Positions 1 to 10,560 of a stretch of DNA of 64,000 nucleotides are shown here, piece by piece. Source of the DNA: Hormiphora californensis (taxonomy: Eukaryota > Ctenophora > Tentaculata > Cydippida > Pleurobrachiidae); NCBI GenBank assembly GCA_020137815.1, contig CM035353.1, positions 7,471,298 to 7,535,297 of the forward strand, in the 5' to 3' direction. Numbering within the stretch: position 1 is the first letter of the stretch; each line of letters opens with the position of its first letter. The position numbers and the translations under genes are program-made. The notes beneath the pieces are model-generated. The model was not told the origin of the DNA. It saw only the letters and a program-made list of their open reading frames with translations, and searched no databases.

Positions 1-3000
1 AGAGAGAATGGAAGCATTGAGACCATCACTGGGTTCCGAAGTCAGCATTCCCATCACAGGACGCCTTGCAAGGGTGGAATCAGGTTCGTGATGTTCAGCA
101 GTGTGTCAATCGGTCATCTTTCTGCTAACCATCTAACACATCCATCTATCTAGGTTTAACGAGAATATAGACCAGGAGACCATACAGGCACTGGCTAAAG
201 TTAACTCCTTCACGTCATCTCTGGTAGATGTCCCATTTGGCGGGGCTAAAGGAGGCATTCGAATCAATCCGTCAGAATACAGCACTCGTGAGCTGGAGAA
301 GATCACTCGAAGATTCACGGTAGAACTGGGCAAGAAAGGGTTTATTGGGCCTGGTATAGATGTGATGGGGCCGGATCTTGGTACTGGAGAACAAGAAATG
401 AACTGGATTGCAGATACCTACAGGAACACTCTTGGTAGTAAAGACCTCAACGCTTATGCGTGTGTTACCGGCAAATCACGACTAATGGGCGGCATTCATG
501 GTCGGATATCGAGTGCTGGCAAGGGAATATTCCTAGTGACATCAGAGTTTCTGGACAATGCAGATATCATGAAGAGAGTTCAGTTGATACCTGGGATTTA
601 CAGGAAGAAGGTTATTGTTCAGGGTTTCGGTAACCTAGGTATGCATGCCTGCCGGTATTTTACAAGGGCAGGTGCACAAGTTGTGGGGATAGTGGAGAAG
701 GATTGTTCGATAGAGAACCCAGAGGGTATAGATCCTAAAGCTCTAGAGGATTGGGTTAGTGAGACTGGCAGTATCAGGGGGTTCCCTGGAGCTACTGAGA
801 CAGAGAAGAATCTACTGTTTGAACCATGTGATCTTCTTGTACCATGTGCTGTGGAAAAGGTAATTGGAAGATTAGATAATTGAATACGTAATAGCAAAAT
901 ACAGCTACTGTTGGCCAGTTTCCCAATTACTTATCTGCATGTTACCCGACCACCCCTAATTATTATCCCTGCAGGTTATCAACTGCGATAACGTTGGTAA
1001 GATCCAAGCCAAGATAGTAGTTGAGGGTGCTAACTGCACCATGACACCACTGGCATATGAAATGTTACTGAAGAGAGATGTCCTGGTTATCCCTGATATT
1101 CTAGTGAACTCTGGTAAGTACCACACAACATATGTTTTAGTGAACTCTGGTAACACTGCTATTTTTGTAAACTTAGAAACATTCTTTTTCACGGCACATA
1201 TTTATTTCCGGCAACTCATAATTCGTTTTTCTCGTACACTCACAGTTCCCAATGTCTCCCCTGAAACTGTATGCTGCTTTTTGATTTAGCAAGTATATTG
1301 TCGACCCGAGCAATATACCACTAACACTCACTGAACTGTTCCTCTCAATGCTTGTTTGTACACTCCTATAACTGTTTAACAGTGCTTTTAACTATTTGTC
1401 GTGGCAATAGAGTGTAACACCTTGCATGCAGTATGATGGAAACACCAGGGAATGTGTAACTCACACTTATCAAGGATTGGGAAGATCAAGGATTCCTAAT
1501 AATGGAGTGATAGAAACATCAAATAATAACCTAACTAATCCCCCTACAACTAATAATCATCAAATAATAACCTAACTCCCCCGCAGGTAGTGTGTGTAGT
1601 TCCTACTTTGAGTGGCTCAAGAACATGAAACATGTCAGTTTTGGGAGACTAACCTTCAAGTACCAGAGAGAGGCAAATGAGCATCTGTTGAACAGTGTAC
1701 AGACAAGTATTGAGTCTATGTTTAATACTGACTGTACCATCCAACCTTCAGATGGTGAGTTTTTTATGTGCTCATAGCTCACATCAAATATCGTCCTGTT
1801 TCACAATTCATTCACAATAACATTGTTCGTTCTGTCTTAATAAACTTTAAGTTTCTATCACTATCTTACTTTTTTTCTCACATTTACTATCCCTCTCTAT
1901 CTCTCTGTCTCTCCCTCTGTCTCCGTGCTATAAAAGTCACGCCACCCTTGCGGCATGTCTACTTCCTCCTTATCCTTTGTTCGAGCGACATACACTGCTC
2001 AGGTTTCCTACCGCCACATTGACGCCATGAGTCTTAATTCAGTTTAATATTACGGGATAATTTAACTTTTATCGAACATTTAATTTCTCTAATATCCAGT
2101 CATGTAATAGCGTCATAGTTGTGCGTGTTCCTGCTTTTATTCCGCTTTTCTTTCATCCTCCCCGCGCTAACATTCCTCTTTAAAACTTCTCTTTACTTCT
2201 CATCTCACAGTTTCAAGTTTCATGTTAACTATCAGGTGTCATGTTTCTAACACCCTTCATTTCAGACTTTATTGCACGTATGTCTGGTGCTAGCGAGAAA
2301 GACTTTGTTAAAAGTGGCCTTTCTTATACCGTTGAAGGTAAGGTTTCTCTCTCCCCCCCTCTCTCTCTCTCTCTCTCACCCCTCTCTCTTTCTATTGCTC
2401 TTTATCTCTTTCTCTCCCTTTGGCTCTTCCAATGATCTCACACGACCGGTCCAATTACCACTGCAGAGGGGGAGGGGGTTGCTGTCACAACAATGGGAGA
2501 AAATTATGACACCTTTGATAAGCAAGTGTCACTAACTATAGCTATGTTTCTGTGCATTAATCTAAATCAAACCCAGATAATATTCTATTTTCTACAATAT
2601 TATGTTGCCTCCCGTTTTTTGGGAGTCTGTAAGTTAAATACTTTCTGAGATACACCTTCAAAAATTCACGAAAAAGGAGGGGGTTGACTTGAAATTCTCT
2701 CAGCATCCATTTGAAGATGGGCCGGCCAGACAGAGTTGAGAGGGGGAATGCGCTCTCCCCTCTCTGGGCGCGTTAGTAAACAATACTTTGCTTTTTTACG
2801 ATCGCATAGTGACCTTTTCTTTGACTTTAATTACAATCCTACTTCTCTCTCTCTCTCTCTCTCTTGTCTAGCTGTCTTTACCTCTAGCTCTCTCTGATCT
2901 CTCTCTTGTCTACCTCTCTCTGCTACCTCTCCCTGCAATTATAATTATCTTGGTGCACACCACTACCAGGATCACAGGCCATAGCAATCTACCTATGACA

Positions 3001-3194
3001 TAACTCCATCTCTTTACTGCCCTAATTCCACAGACCACATCTCTTATTAATTGTCCCACTCAGGCACAGTTCAAGATGTTCTGGGTATAGTAAAAAAGGA
3101 AGATCTCGGTCTAGATATCCGGCAAGCGTGTTACTCCCTGGCTATGTCTAAAATCGTGAAAACATATGCTACCGCTGGCTATACATTCACTTAG
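1..3194 (+). CDS. Glutamate dehydrogenase, copy 1 (5' end outside the window)
   Basis: This gene encodes an NAD(P)-dependent glutamate dehydrogenase that interconverts glutamate and 2-oxoglutarate plus ammonia. Exons are read at 1-83, 154-859, 975-1113, 1587-1754, 2266-2337 and 3064-3194, all with GT-AG borders and one continuous frame (432 residues plus stop). Family signatures are visible: HRTPCKGG and VPFGGAKGG carry the substrate and catalytic lysines, GPDLGTGE carries the catalytic aspartate, [10 protein letters not shown] is the nucleotide-binding turn, and the protein ends in YTFT as animal enzymes do. The N-terminal exons and any mitochondrial presequence lie left of the window. It is clearly more diverged than copy 2 (for example DVMGPDL where copy 2 has DVPAPDM). 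It lacks three introns of copy 2 and has one of its own after the EK at 859, so the duplication is old. Whether it is as active as copy 2 cannot be told from sequence. Confidence 0.93.
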
Positions 3195-3739
3195 ACGGGG
3201 GAGATAAAAATACTCTGTCTAGAGAGAGGGGACGGTACAACACGACTCACTAACTATATTAGTTTGTAAACCATGTTTAAATAAGCGCACGCGAAGTAAG
3301 TATTTTTACTTTTTTTGATAAAAATTTAAATGAAGTTTTAAATGTTTTTTTTAATGTTTTTAGTGTCAGAGTGGTAACACAATTTTAAAAGGTTAAATTA
3401 TTGTAAGAAAGTGTTCATTTAAATATCATGATTGTGTCTCACTGAAGTCTTTTTGTGTACCCTTCCGATGTGCCGTGCGGAATGTCAAGTCTGTCAACAC
3501 GATATTGACCTCTTGTTGTTAATACACCTCAGTTTGCCCTCTAGTTGTAGCTTGTAAATACACTTCCTCAGTGTGTGTTGTATCTCAGTCCTTGCTGCTT
3601 CTTACAGCAGCTCGATATTGCCTATTTTGACCTTTTTGAGTAGCCCCGCGTTATGAACCGTGATCGCGACTTTCGTAATTAAATTGCCCTACTTTTATCT
3701 CCAACTGAACTAACCTAGTTTCTTCCCTGTTAGACCACC
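3195..3739 (+). promoter_or_regulatory. Intergenic spacer between the two GDH genes
   Basis: These 545 bases should contain the 3' UTR of GDH copy 1 and the promoter and 5' UTR of copy 2. I see no open frame and no clear TATA box. The sequence is AT-rich at first (3300-3420) and then of average composition. Confidence 0.4.
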
Positions 3740-6700
3740 ATGTTATCCAAGGGTGTCGTGCTGAGAGCCGCTCTGAAGAGGGCCTCGACCATCAGGTGCC
3801 TGTCAGAGGGATGGAGAGGTGATGTTGAAGAGGTTAGCTTTCTCTTTGTGATTATTATCTTCTTATTTCTCTCTCTCCAGTTGTCCATCAACATCTCATG
3901 TTGACTATTTGCCGCTCTTTACCACCCTCTTCACACAGCCTGACCTCATTAGTACTGTGTGTAGATCTCATTAGACCCCCTCTCTAATTGACAGGTAGGG
4001 TCAGTGTGTATGTAGGAAGTTCTCTAATTTCTCTGTCCCACACGTGACATCCGACCACTCAATATCATGCTGCTTCCCTCTCTCACTCTTGACTCTTCCC
4101 TTCTTTGTTTCTCTCTCTCTCTCTTCCCCTCATGCTGCTTCACTCTTCCCTTCTTTGTTTGCGTTGGTAATGTTCTCTGTTTCCCACCCAATGTTTCTCC
4201 AGCCCCTCACTAGCTCTAACCCCCCTGCCAGGTCAAGAAGGTGGCCCTGAGTTCTGATCCTCCCTTCTCTAAAATTGTTGATTACTACTTCAACAAGGCT
4301 GCACCCTATGCAGAGGATGCCATCAACCAATCAGTCAAGGCCAAGATGGGCAAGGACATTAAGGAGCGACTAGTTTCTGTAAGTGTTTAGTGTTGTGTAG
4401 CTTCTAACTGTTTCCCCTTCTTTTTGTTCCCAGGATAAACCTTTCAATTTGCAGTGGGTGTTAACCACATATAATTAACCACATAATTAACCACATGATT
4501 TGTTAACCACATTATCTCTCTCTCCAGGGTGTACTATCCGACCTGAAACCTTGTAACTCTGTCCTATCCCTGTCCTTCCCCCTGCGTCGAGATAACGGCG
4601 AGATAGTCACAATCCACGGGTATCGAGCCCAGCACAGTCAGCACAGGACACCCTGCAAAGGAGGTATTATATCACCAGTTGTAACCACCCCTCCCAACAT
4701 AACCTTCCCCAGTCAACTGGTTTTTATAAACCCCATCTCCCAGGTATGAGGTTCAGTGATGAGGTAGAAGAGGATGAGGTTAAGGCCCTTGCGAAACTCA
4801 TGACATACAAGTGTGCTGTCTGTGATGTCCCCTTCGGGGGAGCCAAGGCTGGAATCAAGATCAACCCCAGAGGTAGGACAGATGTCGCCTTACTCAGGGT
4901 GCAACACTTGCCCCTACATTTTGTCCCAATTTTCCGTTACTGATATATATCTCATCTAACACCCAATATATATCTGCCCCAAATCTAACAATTAAAGAGA
5001 AACAACGATTTTGCAGTACTAATATTCAATTAAGAACAGGAGCTTTCGACTGATCTATGTCAGACGTCTTCAGCTATAACAACAATGAAAATGAAAGTGT
5101 TTATGTAGTGGAGAAGAGGATATGGGATCCGGGGAGGGGAGGAGAGAGGAAGGGATGAGATCCGAGAAGGAAGATGCGATCCGAGAGGAGGGGATGGGGG
5201 AGGTGATCCACGGGAAGGGAGAAGAGGTGATCCGAGCTGAAGAGAATTAGGAAACAGGTTTGGGAGATCTAGGTTTGATGAAGATGCCAGCAGGACGGGG
5301 TTTGAAGGAGTTAGCAATTCTGGGGAGAAGGTGAGTCCATTGGAGGTTGACAGTAGGAACTTTATCTGTGCGGTTAATCGCCGGTTGAAGAGTGTGAATA
5401 GCCGCTTGTTCCAGTAGATTTAGACTGAGGCAGGAGGAAGAAGAGGAGAGGATAGAGGTAGAATTCCAGTCCATGGTGTGTCCAGATTCCCGAGCGTGGA
5501 TAGCAGGAGCAGATTTCATCTTCCCATCGGTGTTGTAAAGAGAGTTGTTGTAGAAGTTTGATTCGTGTTCCTTAATCCGGGTTTTCACTGGTCGCTTGGT
5601 CTGGCCAACGTAGAAAGATGGGCAGTCGCGGCAGGGAATGGAGTAGATGGAGTTGGGAGTACTATCAGAAGGAGGCGAAGATTTGGTCTGGGTGAGGATG
5701 TTCCGTAGGGTAGAAGAGGAAGAGAAGGTGACGTCTATGTTGTAGCGGTTGAGGGTCCGTTTGAGTCGCGAGGAGAGGTCCGGGTGATAGGGTAGGACTA
5801 CACGGTGGACGAAGGAAGAAGGAGGACGGGATTTTGACGGTTTGGGGTGTAGAAGGCGGTCCCGAACAGTAGACATCAGAGTGGAGATCTCGTAGGGAGG
5901 AAATCCATTGCAGAGACAGATGTTGTAGACTGTGTCGAGTTCCTCTTCGAGATGTTGGGGAGAACAGATGTTGTAGGCTCGACGGGTTAAGGATTGGATA
6001 ACAGAGCGGCGTGTAGAGGCAGGAGTAGAGGAGTTGTACTTGAGATAGAGGTTGGTATGTGTAGGTTTCCGGTAGACAGAGGTAGAGAGGTCGGGATGGA
6101 GAAGGACGTCGAGATAGGGGAGAAGTCCATCCTTAGGGTGCTCGATGGTGTACTTGAGATCTGGAGCAAGGGAGTTGATGTAGGAGAAGAAAGACTCGGC
6201 GTGATCATAATCCCTGGCAGCTCCTATGGCGTCGTCAACGAAGTGGTTCCAAGATCCCAGTGGGTCGGAGAAGGACTTGAGAGCGTGTTGTTCTTGTTCC
6301 GTAACACGAATCTCAGCCAGGATAACGGTGAGGGGAGAACCCATCGCTCCTCCGGTACGTTGAGCGTAGAAGTTTCCGTTGAACTCGAAGTAGGCGTTGT
6401 CGAGGCAGAAGTCCAAGAGAGAGCGGATAGTAGAGGGAGTGACACCCAATATATCTGTGCCCCTAATCAAACACCCAACTGTACCCAACATATATATCTG
6501 CCCCAAATCTAACACCCACTATATTATATGTGCCCCAAATCTAACACCCAACTCTCACAATATATCTGCCCCAAATCTAACACCCAACTCTCAGATTTCT
6601 CTGACATGGAGCTGGAGAAGATCACGAGGAGGTTCACAGTTGAGCTAGCCAAGAAGGGTTTCCTAGGACCTGGTATTGATGTGCCTGCCCCTGACATGGG

Positions 6701-9700
6701 AACTGGAGAGAGGGAGATGAGCTGGATGGCTGACACATACAAGAACACTATTGGAACCACTGATATCAACTCGCATGCTTGTGTTACTGGTAAGTTTGTG
6801 GAGTTATTAACCGTTGTGAGATATATCTGCCAATTACATCCCCAACTAATGATCCCCTGGCCCTTACTAATGTCTAATGATCCCTCTAGGTAAGCCCATC
6901 GTGATGGGAGGAATCCACGGACGAACATCAGCAACTGGACGAGGTGTCTACCACTCCACCAAGATCTTCCTGGACGACCCCCAGTACATGGAGATGGTTG
7001 GACTTGTGCCGGGTGTCTCCGGAAAAACTTGCATTCTCCAGGGTTTCGGTAATGTGGGACTCCATACAGCCCGGTATTTCCACCGGGCCGGTGCCAAGAT
7101 CATTGCGGTGATTGAGTGGGATGGTACCATCTACAACCCCTCCGGAATTGACCCCAAGGAACTTGAGGTAGATATATTTCGATACATTACCATGTGATCT
7201 GATGTCCTTATCACACCATGTGTCACTAGGGGGGGGGGGGTCAAATTAGGTTACTAGCCGGGTAGTAACCTAATTTGACCCCTCTAGTGACCTATATAGC
7301 CTCAATAACCCGATTTGCCCTTACATTACCTTATCAGAAATTTCAGAACCCATCTGTTTTTTAACTTAATTTGCCGTTATAACGGCCCTCTAACCTCTTT
7401 ACATGCACACCCCTCTATCAGGCCCTACTATCATCTTACATCCCCACCAGTCACCTCCAATAACTATCAAACCCCCCTCACCTCCAGTACCCCCACTAAT
7501 CACCCCCCCCCTCCTAACCAGGACTGGAAACTAGAGCACGGTACAATCAAGGGATTCCCTGGTGCCACAGAGACCACCGAGGATCTCCTGGAGGGAGAGT
7601 GTGATATCCTCCTTCCCTGCGCTAAGGAGAAGGTTATCACGGAGGAGAATGCAGACAGGATCAAGGCGAAGGTGATTGCAGAGGGAGCTAATGGACCTAT
7701 CACCCCCGCTGCTGATGAGATATTGATCAAGAAGAACATACTGGTGGTGCCTGATATCTACTGTAACTCTGGTGAGTTGAGAGGGCTAGGGAGGGGCGAG
7801 CTGGAATGCCCCGGTCTAGCGACTAGCGTAGTATTATAATTGAGGGCGACTAAAAGGGGTCGGTACTGAAATCCCTATCTAATAATCCTCCTACACAGGT
7901 GGTGTGACTGTGTCCTACTTTGAGTGGCTCAAGAACCTGAACCACGTCAGCTACGGAAGGTTGACATTCAAATATGAGTTCGATTCCAACAAGCACCTTC
8001 TCCAGTCTGTCCAGTCTTCTCTCGAGTCAAGGTTAGTGTTATAATAGTGTGATAATCACAATTTTCCTGACTCACACACAAAGATTAAGACAAGAGCTGA
8101 TGTTAAATCTAAAATCAGTATCAAATCACTAAAAATAAACAGAACAAAATACTACATATCATAGTGTTCATTATATCACGTTTGATATGTACACTGTCTC
8201 TCTATACAAGAATATATATTTGTTTAACTGTGATTAAAATCACCCATCTAAGCTCGGGCCATACCACCTTGAGGCGACAACTTGCATTGCTGAAAATGAG
8301 GATGGTAAGAATATTGCTAAATTGTGTCAAACGCCATGGTAACCACCATAGTAACCACTAGTAACCTTGGAAAACCCCCCCCCCCCACCTGGTAACCACC
8401 CTAGTAACCATGGTAACCACTCTTACCTGGGTCTCCTGAATCATGGCACACCATCCGCAGCAGAATATCGAAAGGATATCACCAAAAAGACTACCCTGTA
8501 AACGAGAGAGAGTGAGAGACGAGACGATGAGTAATTGGGGCCCAACGAATCAAGTCATTATCAGGCAGAGGCAGATCTGGCCCTAGGTAGAACTGGGAGA
8601 GAACTTACCTCGATACCGTGTTGTTCCCTAATGGCGCCCCTCAGTTTGAACCAGCAGATAATATCTAGTAGAGGCACGAACAGGATCAAACCACCGACAA
8701 AACAGGATGTGAGTCCTGCTGCCTCCATGTTCTTTCCAAAGGGAATACACGGGAGGAAGGTGACCATGAAACCTGGGAGGGGGAGGGGATAAAGTATTGC
8801 CCGGGTCCAGTGTGTAGCTTACTGTACTCTGAGGGTTCGGCCGAGTGTAGGTGCGTTATGTTATGGTCTAACCCTCCCTTTACATTTGTAAAGGGGCGCC
8901 CGAAACACAGTCTAGCCAGGCAATGTGTGTGTGGTCTACTTACAAGCTCCGAGGTCATTGAAGCAGCTGAAGAGTCCGTGTGCCCATTCACCCATAGTAA
9001 ATTGATATAAGTAGCAAAGAGCTAGAAGGGGAGGACAAGACTAAGTTTATTAAAGTGGATTGAGGAAAATAAAACTTGTAGAATTCTAGATCTGAGAAAC
9101 AGAACTGAAAAGTATAGTATGAACGCAAACTGAAAACGAAAGGCTAGGAGAGGGAATGTGAGCAACGCGTGAGGACACCTAGAGAGGGAATGTTTTATTG
9201 ATTTGTTGCTAGGTGACGAGGAAGCTGGAGCCCCCTATTGCATCATGATCACATTGTCATTAGATAATGTAGAGAGATGGAGAGAGAGAGAGAGTAGAGA
9301 GGAAGAGAGAGAGGCAATACTGTCCGAGACAAGGCTACCTGTTCTATGATATCACCATTCAGTAACCCGTAGTCCGTAGCAACGGTTCCAAAAAAATACG
9401 GTTCATACCAGTCCCCCACGTACGTTACGTTACCATACCTCTGACACGCTATCACACTCCCTCTAGCTAGCGCTACCACACTCACGACTCACGTAACACG
9501 TTGTTCTATTACAGTCCCTCTGTTCTGTACTCAGTATCCACCCTCCTTTCTCTTTCTCTCTAACCCTCTATTTCATGATTGTTAACCCTTCTGCTTCACC
9601 AGGTTCTCTGGTAAGATCCCAGTGACCCCTACCCCTGAGTTTGAGAGGGCCATGGGTGGTGCAAGTGAGAAGGATATTGTTAACAGTGGACTGGAATACA

Positions 9701-9988
9701 CCATGGAGCGATCTGGTAAGTAGGACATCCCCCATGATATATCTAGTCTGTTTACTGTTTATATATTTCACTAATCTCCCCCAGGCCCTCTGCATTTTAC
9801 TAACCCCCACCCCCTGCCCCAGGCCCTCTGAATTTTACTAACCCCCACCCCCTCCTCCCCCAGGCCGAAAGATCAAGGAGACAGCCCTTGCCCATGACCT
9901 TGGAGTTGACATTAGGACTGCTGCATTTGTCCTTGCTCTAACCAAGATTTCTAACAACATCATCATGGCTGGTTTCACTTTCACGTAA
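3740..9988 (+). CDS. Glutamate dehydrogenase, copy 2, mitochondrial (complete)
   Basis: This is a complete ten-exon glutamate dehydrogenase gene of 532 residues, close to the size of animal GLUD1. Exons: 3740-3832, 4232-4378, 4528-4663, 4744-4872, 6595-6789, 6890-7167, 7522-7771, 7899-8031, 9603-9715 and 9864-9988. The start was chosen because the first exon gives a basic, acid-free N-terminus ([16 protein letters not shown]) typical of a mitochondrial import signal. [28 protein letters not shown] and [10 protein letters not shown] are conserved, and the region around GGASEKDI indicates that the animal-type antenna helices are present. The product should be a hexameric matrix enzyme linking amino-acid and TCA metabolism. 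Intron 4 (4873-6594) holds a Penelope-like retroelement fragment. Intron 8 (8032-9602) holds an antisense PLAC8-family gene. It lies about 545 bp downstream of copy 1 in the same direction. Confidence 0.96.
4991..6443 (-). mobile_element. Penelope-like retroelement fragment in GDH copy 2 intron 4
   Basis: A minus-strand open frame ends at 5247. It encodes the C-terminal half of a reverse transcriptase followed by a GIY-YIG endonuclease, the defining pair of Penelope-like elements. Seen directly: [16 protein letters not shown] (RT motif B), NHFVDDAIG (RT catalytic FxDD) and then [16 protein letters not shown] with RIKEH, the Cys-linked GIY-YIG module. The frame becomes Penelope-like only from about 6443 leftward, so the N-terminal part of the RT is missing: a 5'-truncated, probably dead copy. 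A 3' tail with purine-rich GATCCGAG repeats covers about 5090-5246. Both flanks are short repeats built on ATATATCTGCCCCAAATCTAA. The element sits antisense to the host gene between a normal donor (4873) and acceptor (6594) and should be spliced out. Confidence 0.9.
8248..8995 (-). CDS. PLAC8/cornifelin-family small cysteine-rich protein, nested in a GDH intron
   Basis: Four minus-strand exons with GT-AG borders and consistent phases (8995-8944, 8772-8609, 8495-8427, 8289-8248) encode 108 residues, the usual PLAC8 length. The start ATG at 8995 gives [18 protein letters not shown], matching the W-x-x-x-LF-x-CF opening of the family. The middle part ([15 protein letters not shown]) corresponds to the Cys-Pro-Cys and FG segment. 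It is followed by the hydrophobic stretch [18 protein letters not shown] and the closing [18 protein letters not shown] motif. The family includes cornifelin, PLAC8 and fruit-weight/Cd-resistance proteins, small membrane-associated proteins linked to cell size and ion handling. The exact role here is unknown. The whole gene lies inside intron 8 of GDH copy 2 on the opposite strand. Confidence 0.88.
9776..9863 (+). repeat. Duplicated polypyrimidine/acceptor segment before GDH copy 2 exon 10
   Basis: A block of about 44 bases containing CCCCCAGGCCCTCTG and ATTTTACTAACCCCCACCCC occurs twice in tandem just before the true acceptor at 9863. This leaves two decoy CAG acceptors and two branch-point-like TACTAAC sites upstream of the real one. 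Confidence 0.75.
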
Positions 9989-10560
9989 AGGGACAGAGAT
10001 CTCTAGAGAGTGAGAGAAAAGATTAAAAAACTGAAAGAATCGAAGAGAAAGGGAATTGGTCGGATATGGCAAGCTTTAAAGTCCCTTTCTCAAATTGTGA
10101 TTTTAGTATTCCAAAAGCCTTGTTTGTCGTCATATTGGCTAGGCTGCATCTGAATTCCCCTAATTTCTAGGAGGTATAACTGTATTGTGTTTTCTGAGGT
10201 ATAATAACTTATATATATATTGTGCGTATATTATTTTCTTCTGTACAGGATGCGTGCGATTAGTCAACCAATCGTTGTTTTATTCGACCCCCCTCTCCTC
10301 TGTGTGTGTGTGTGACTATCGAGAGAAATTAAGTGTCTGTATGTGTGGGGCGTTGCTATCTGCACATCTTTCATTCTCCAGAATTGAAGCTGAGAGACCA
10401 AGCGTGAAGCGTGTGTGTGTGCGAGGTTAAAGCGGTACGAGCAAAGAATGTAACCTTCCGGCCCCACATTGTTTTTCTTTACCACCCAGTTTCCTGTTTT
10501 CCCCCGCTAACTCCACCTACCTTCTGATAGTGCCAGTCACACACACAGAACACACACACA
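9989..10560 (+). promoter_or_regulatory. GDH 3' UTR and nucleolin upstream region
   Basis: No gene is evident here. The left part should be the 3' UTR of GDH copy 2. The right part, with CA/GT-rich runs and ACACACACA immediately before the ATG at 10561, should be the promoter and 5' UTR of the nucleolin-like gene. Confidence 0.4.

Noticed and set aside
5994-6512. Plus-strand frame of 172 codons
   Set aside because: Antisense shadow of the Penelope-like reverse transcriptase frame.
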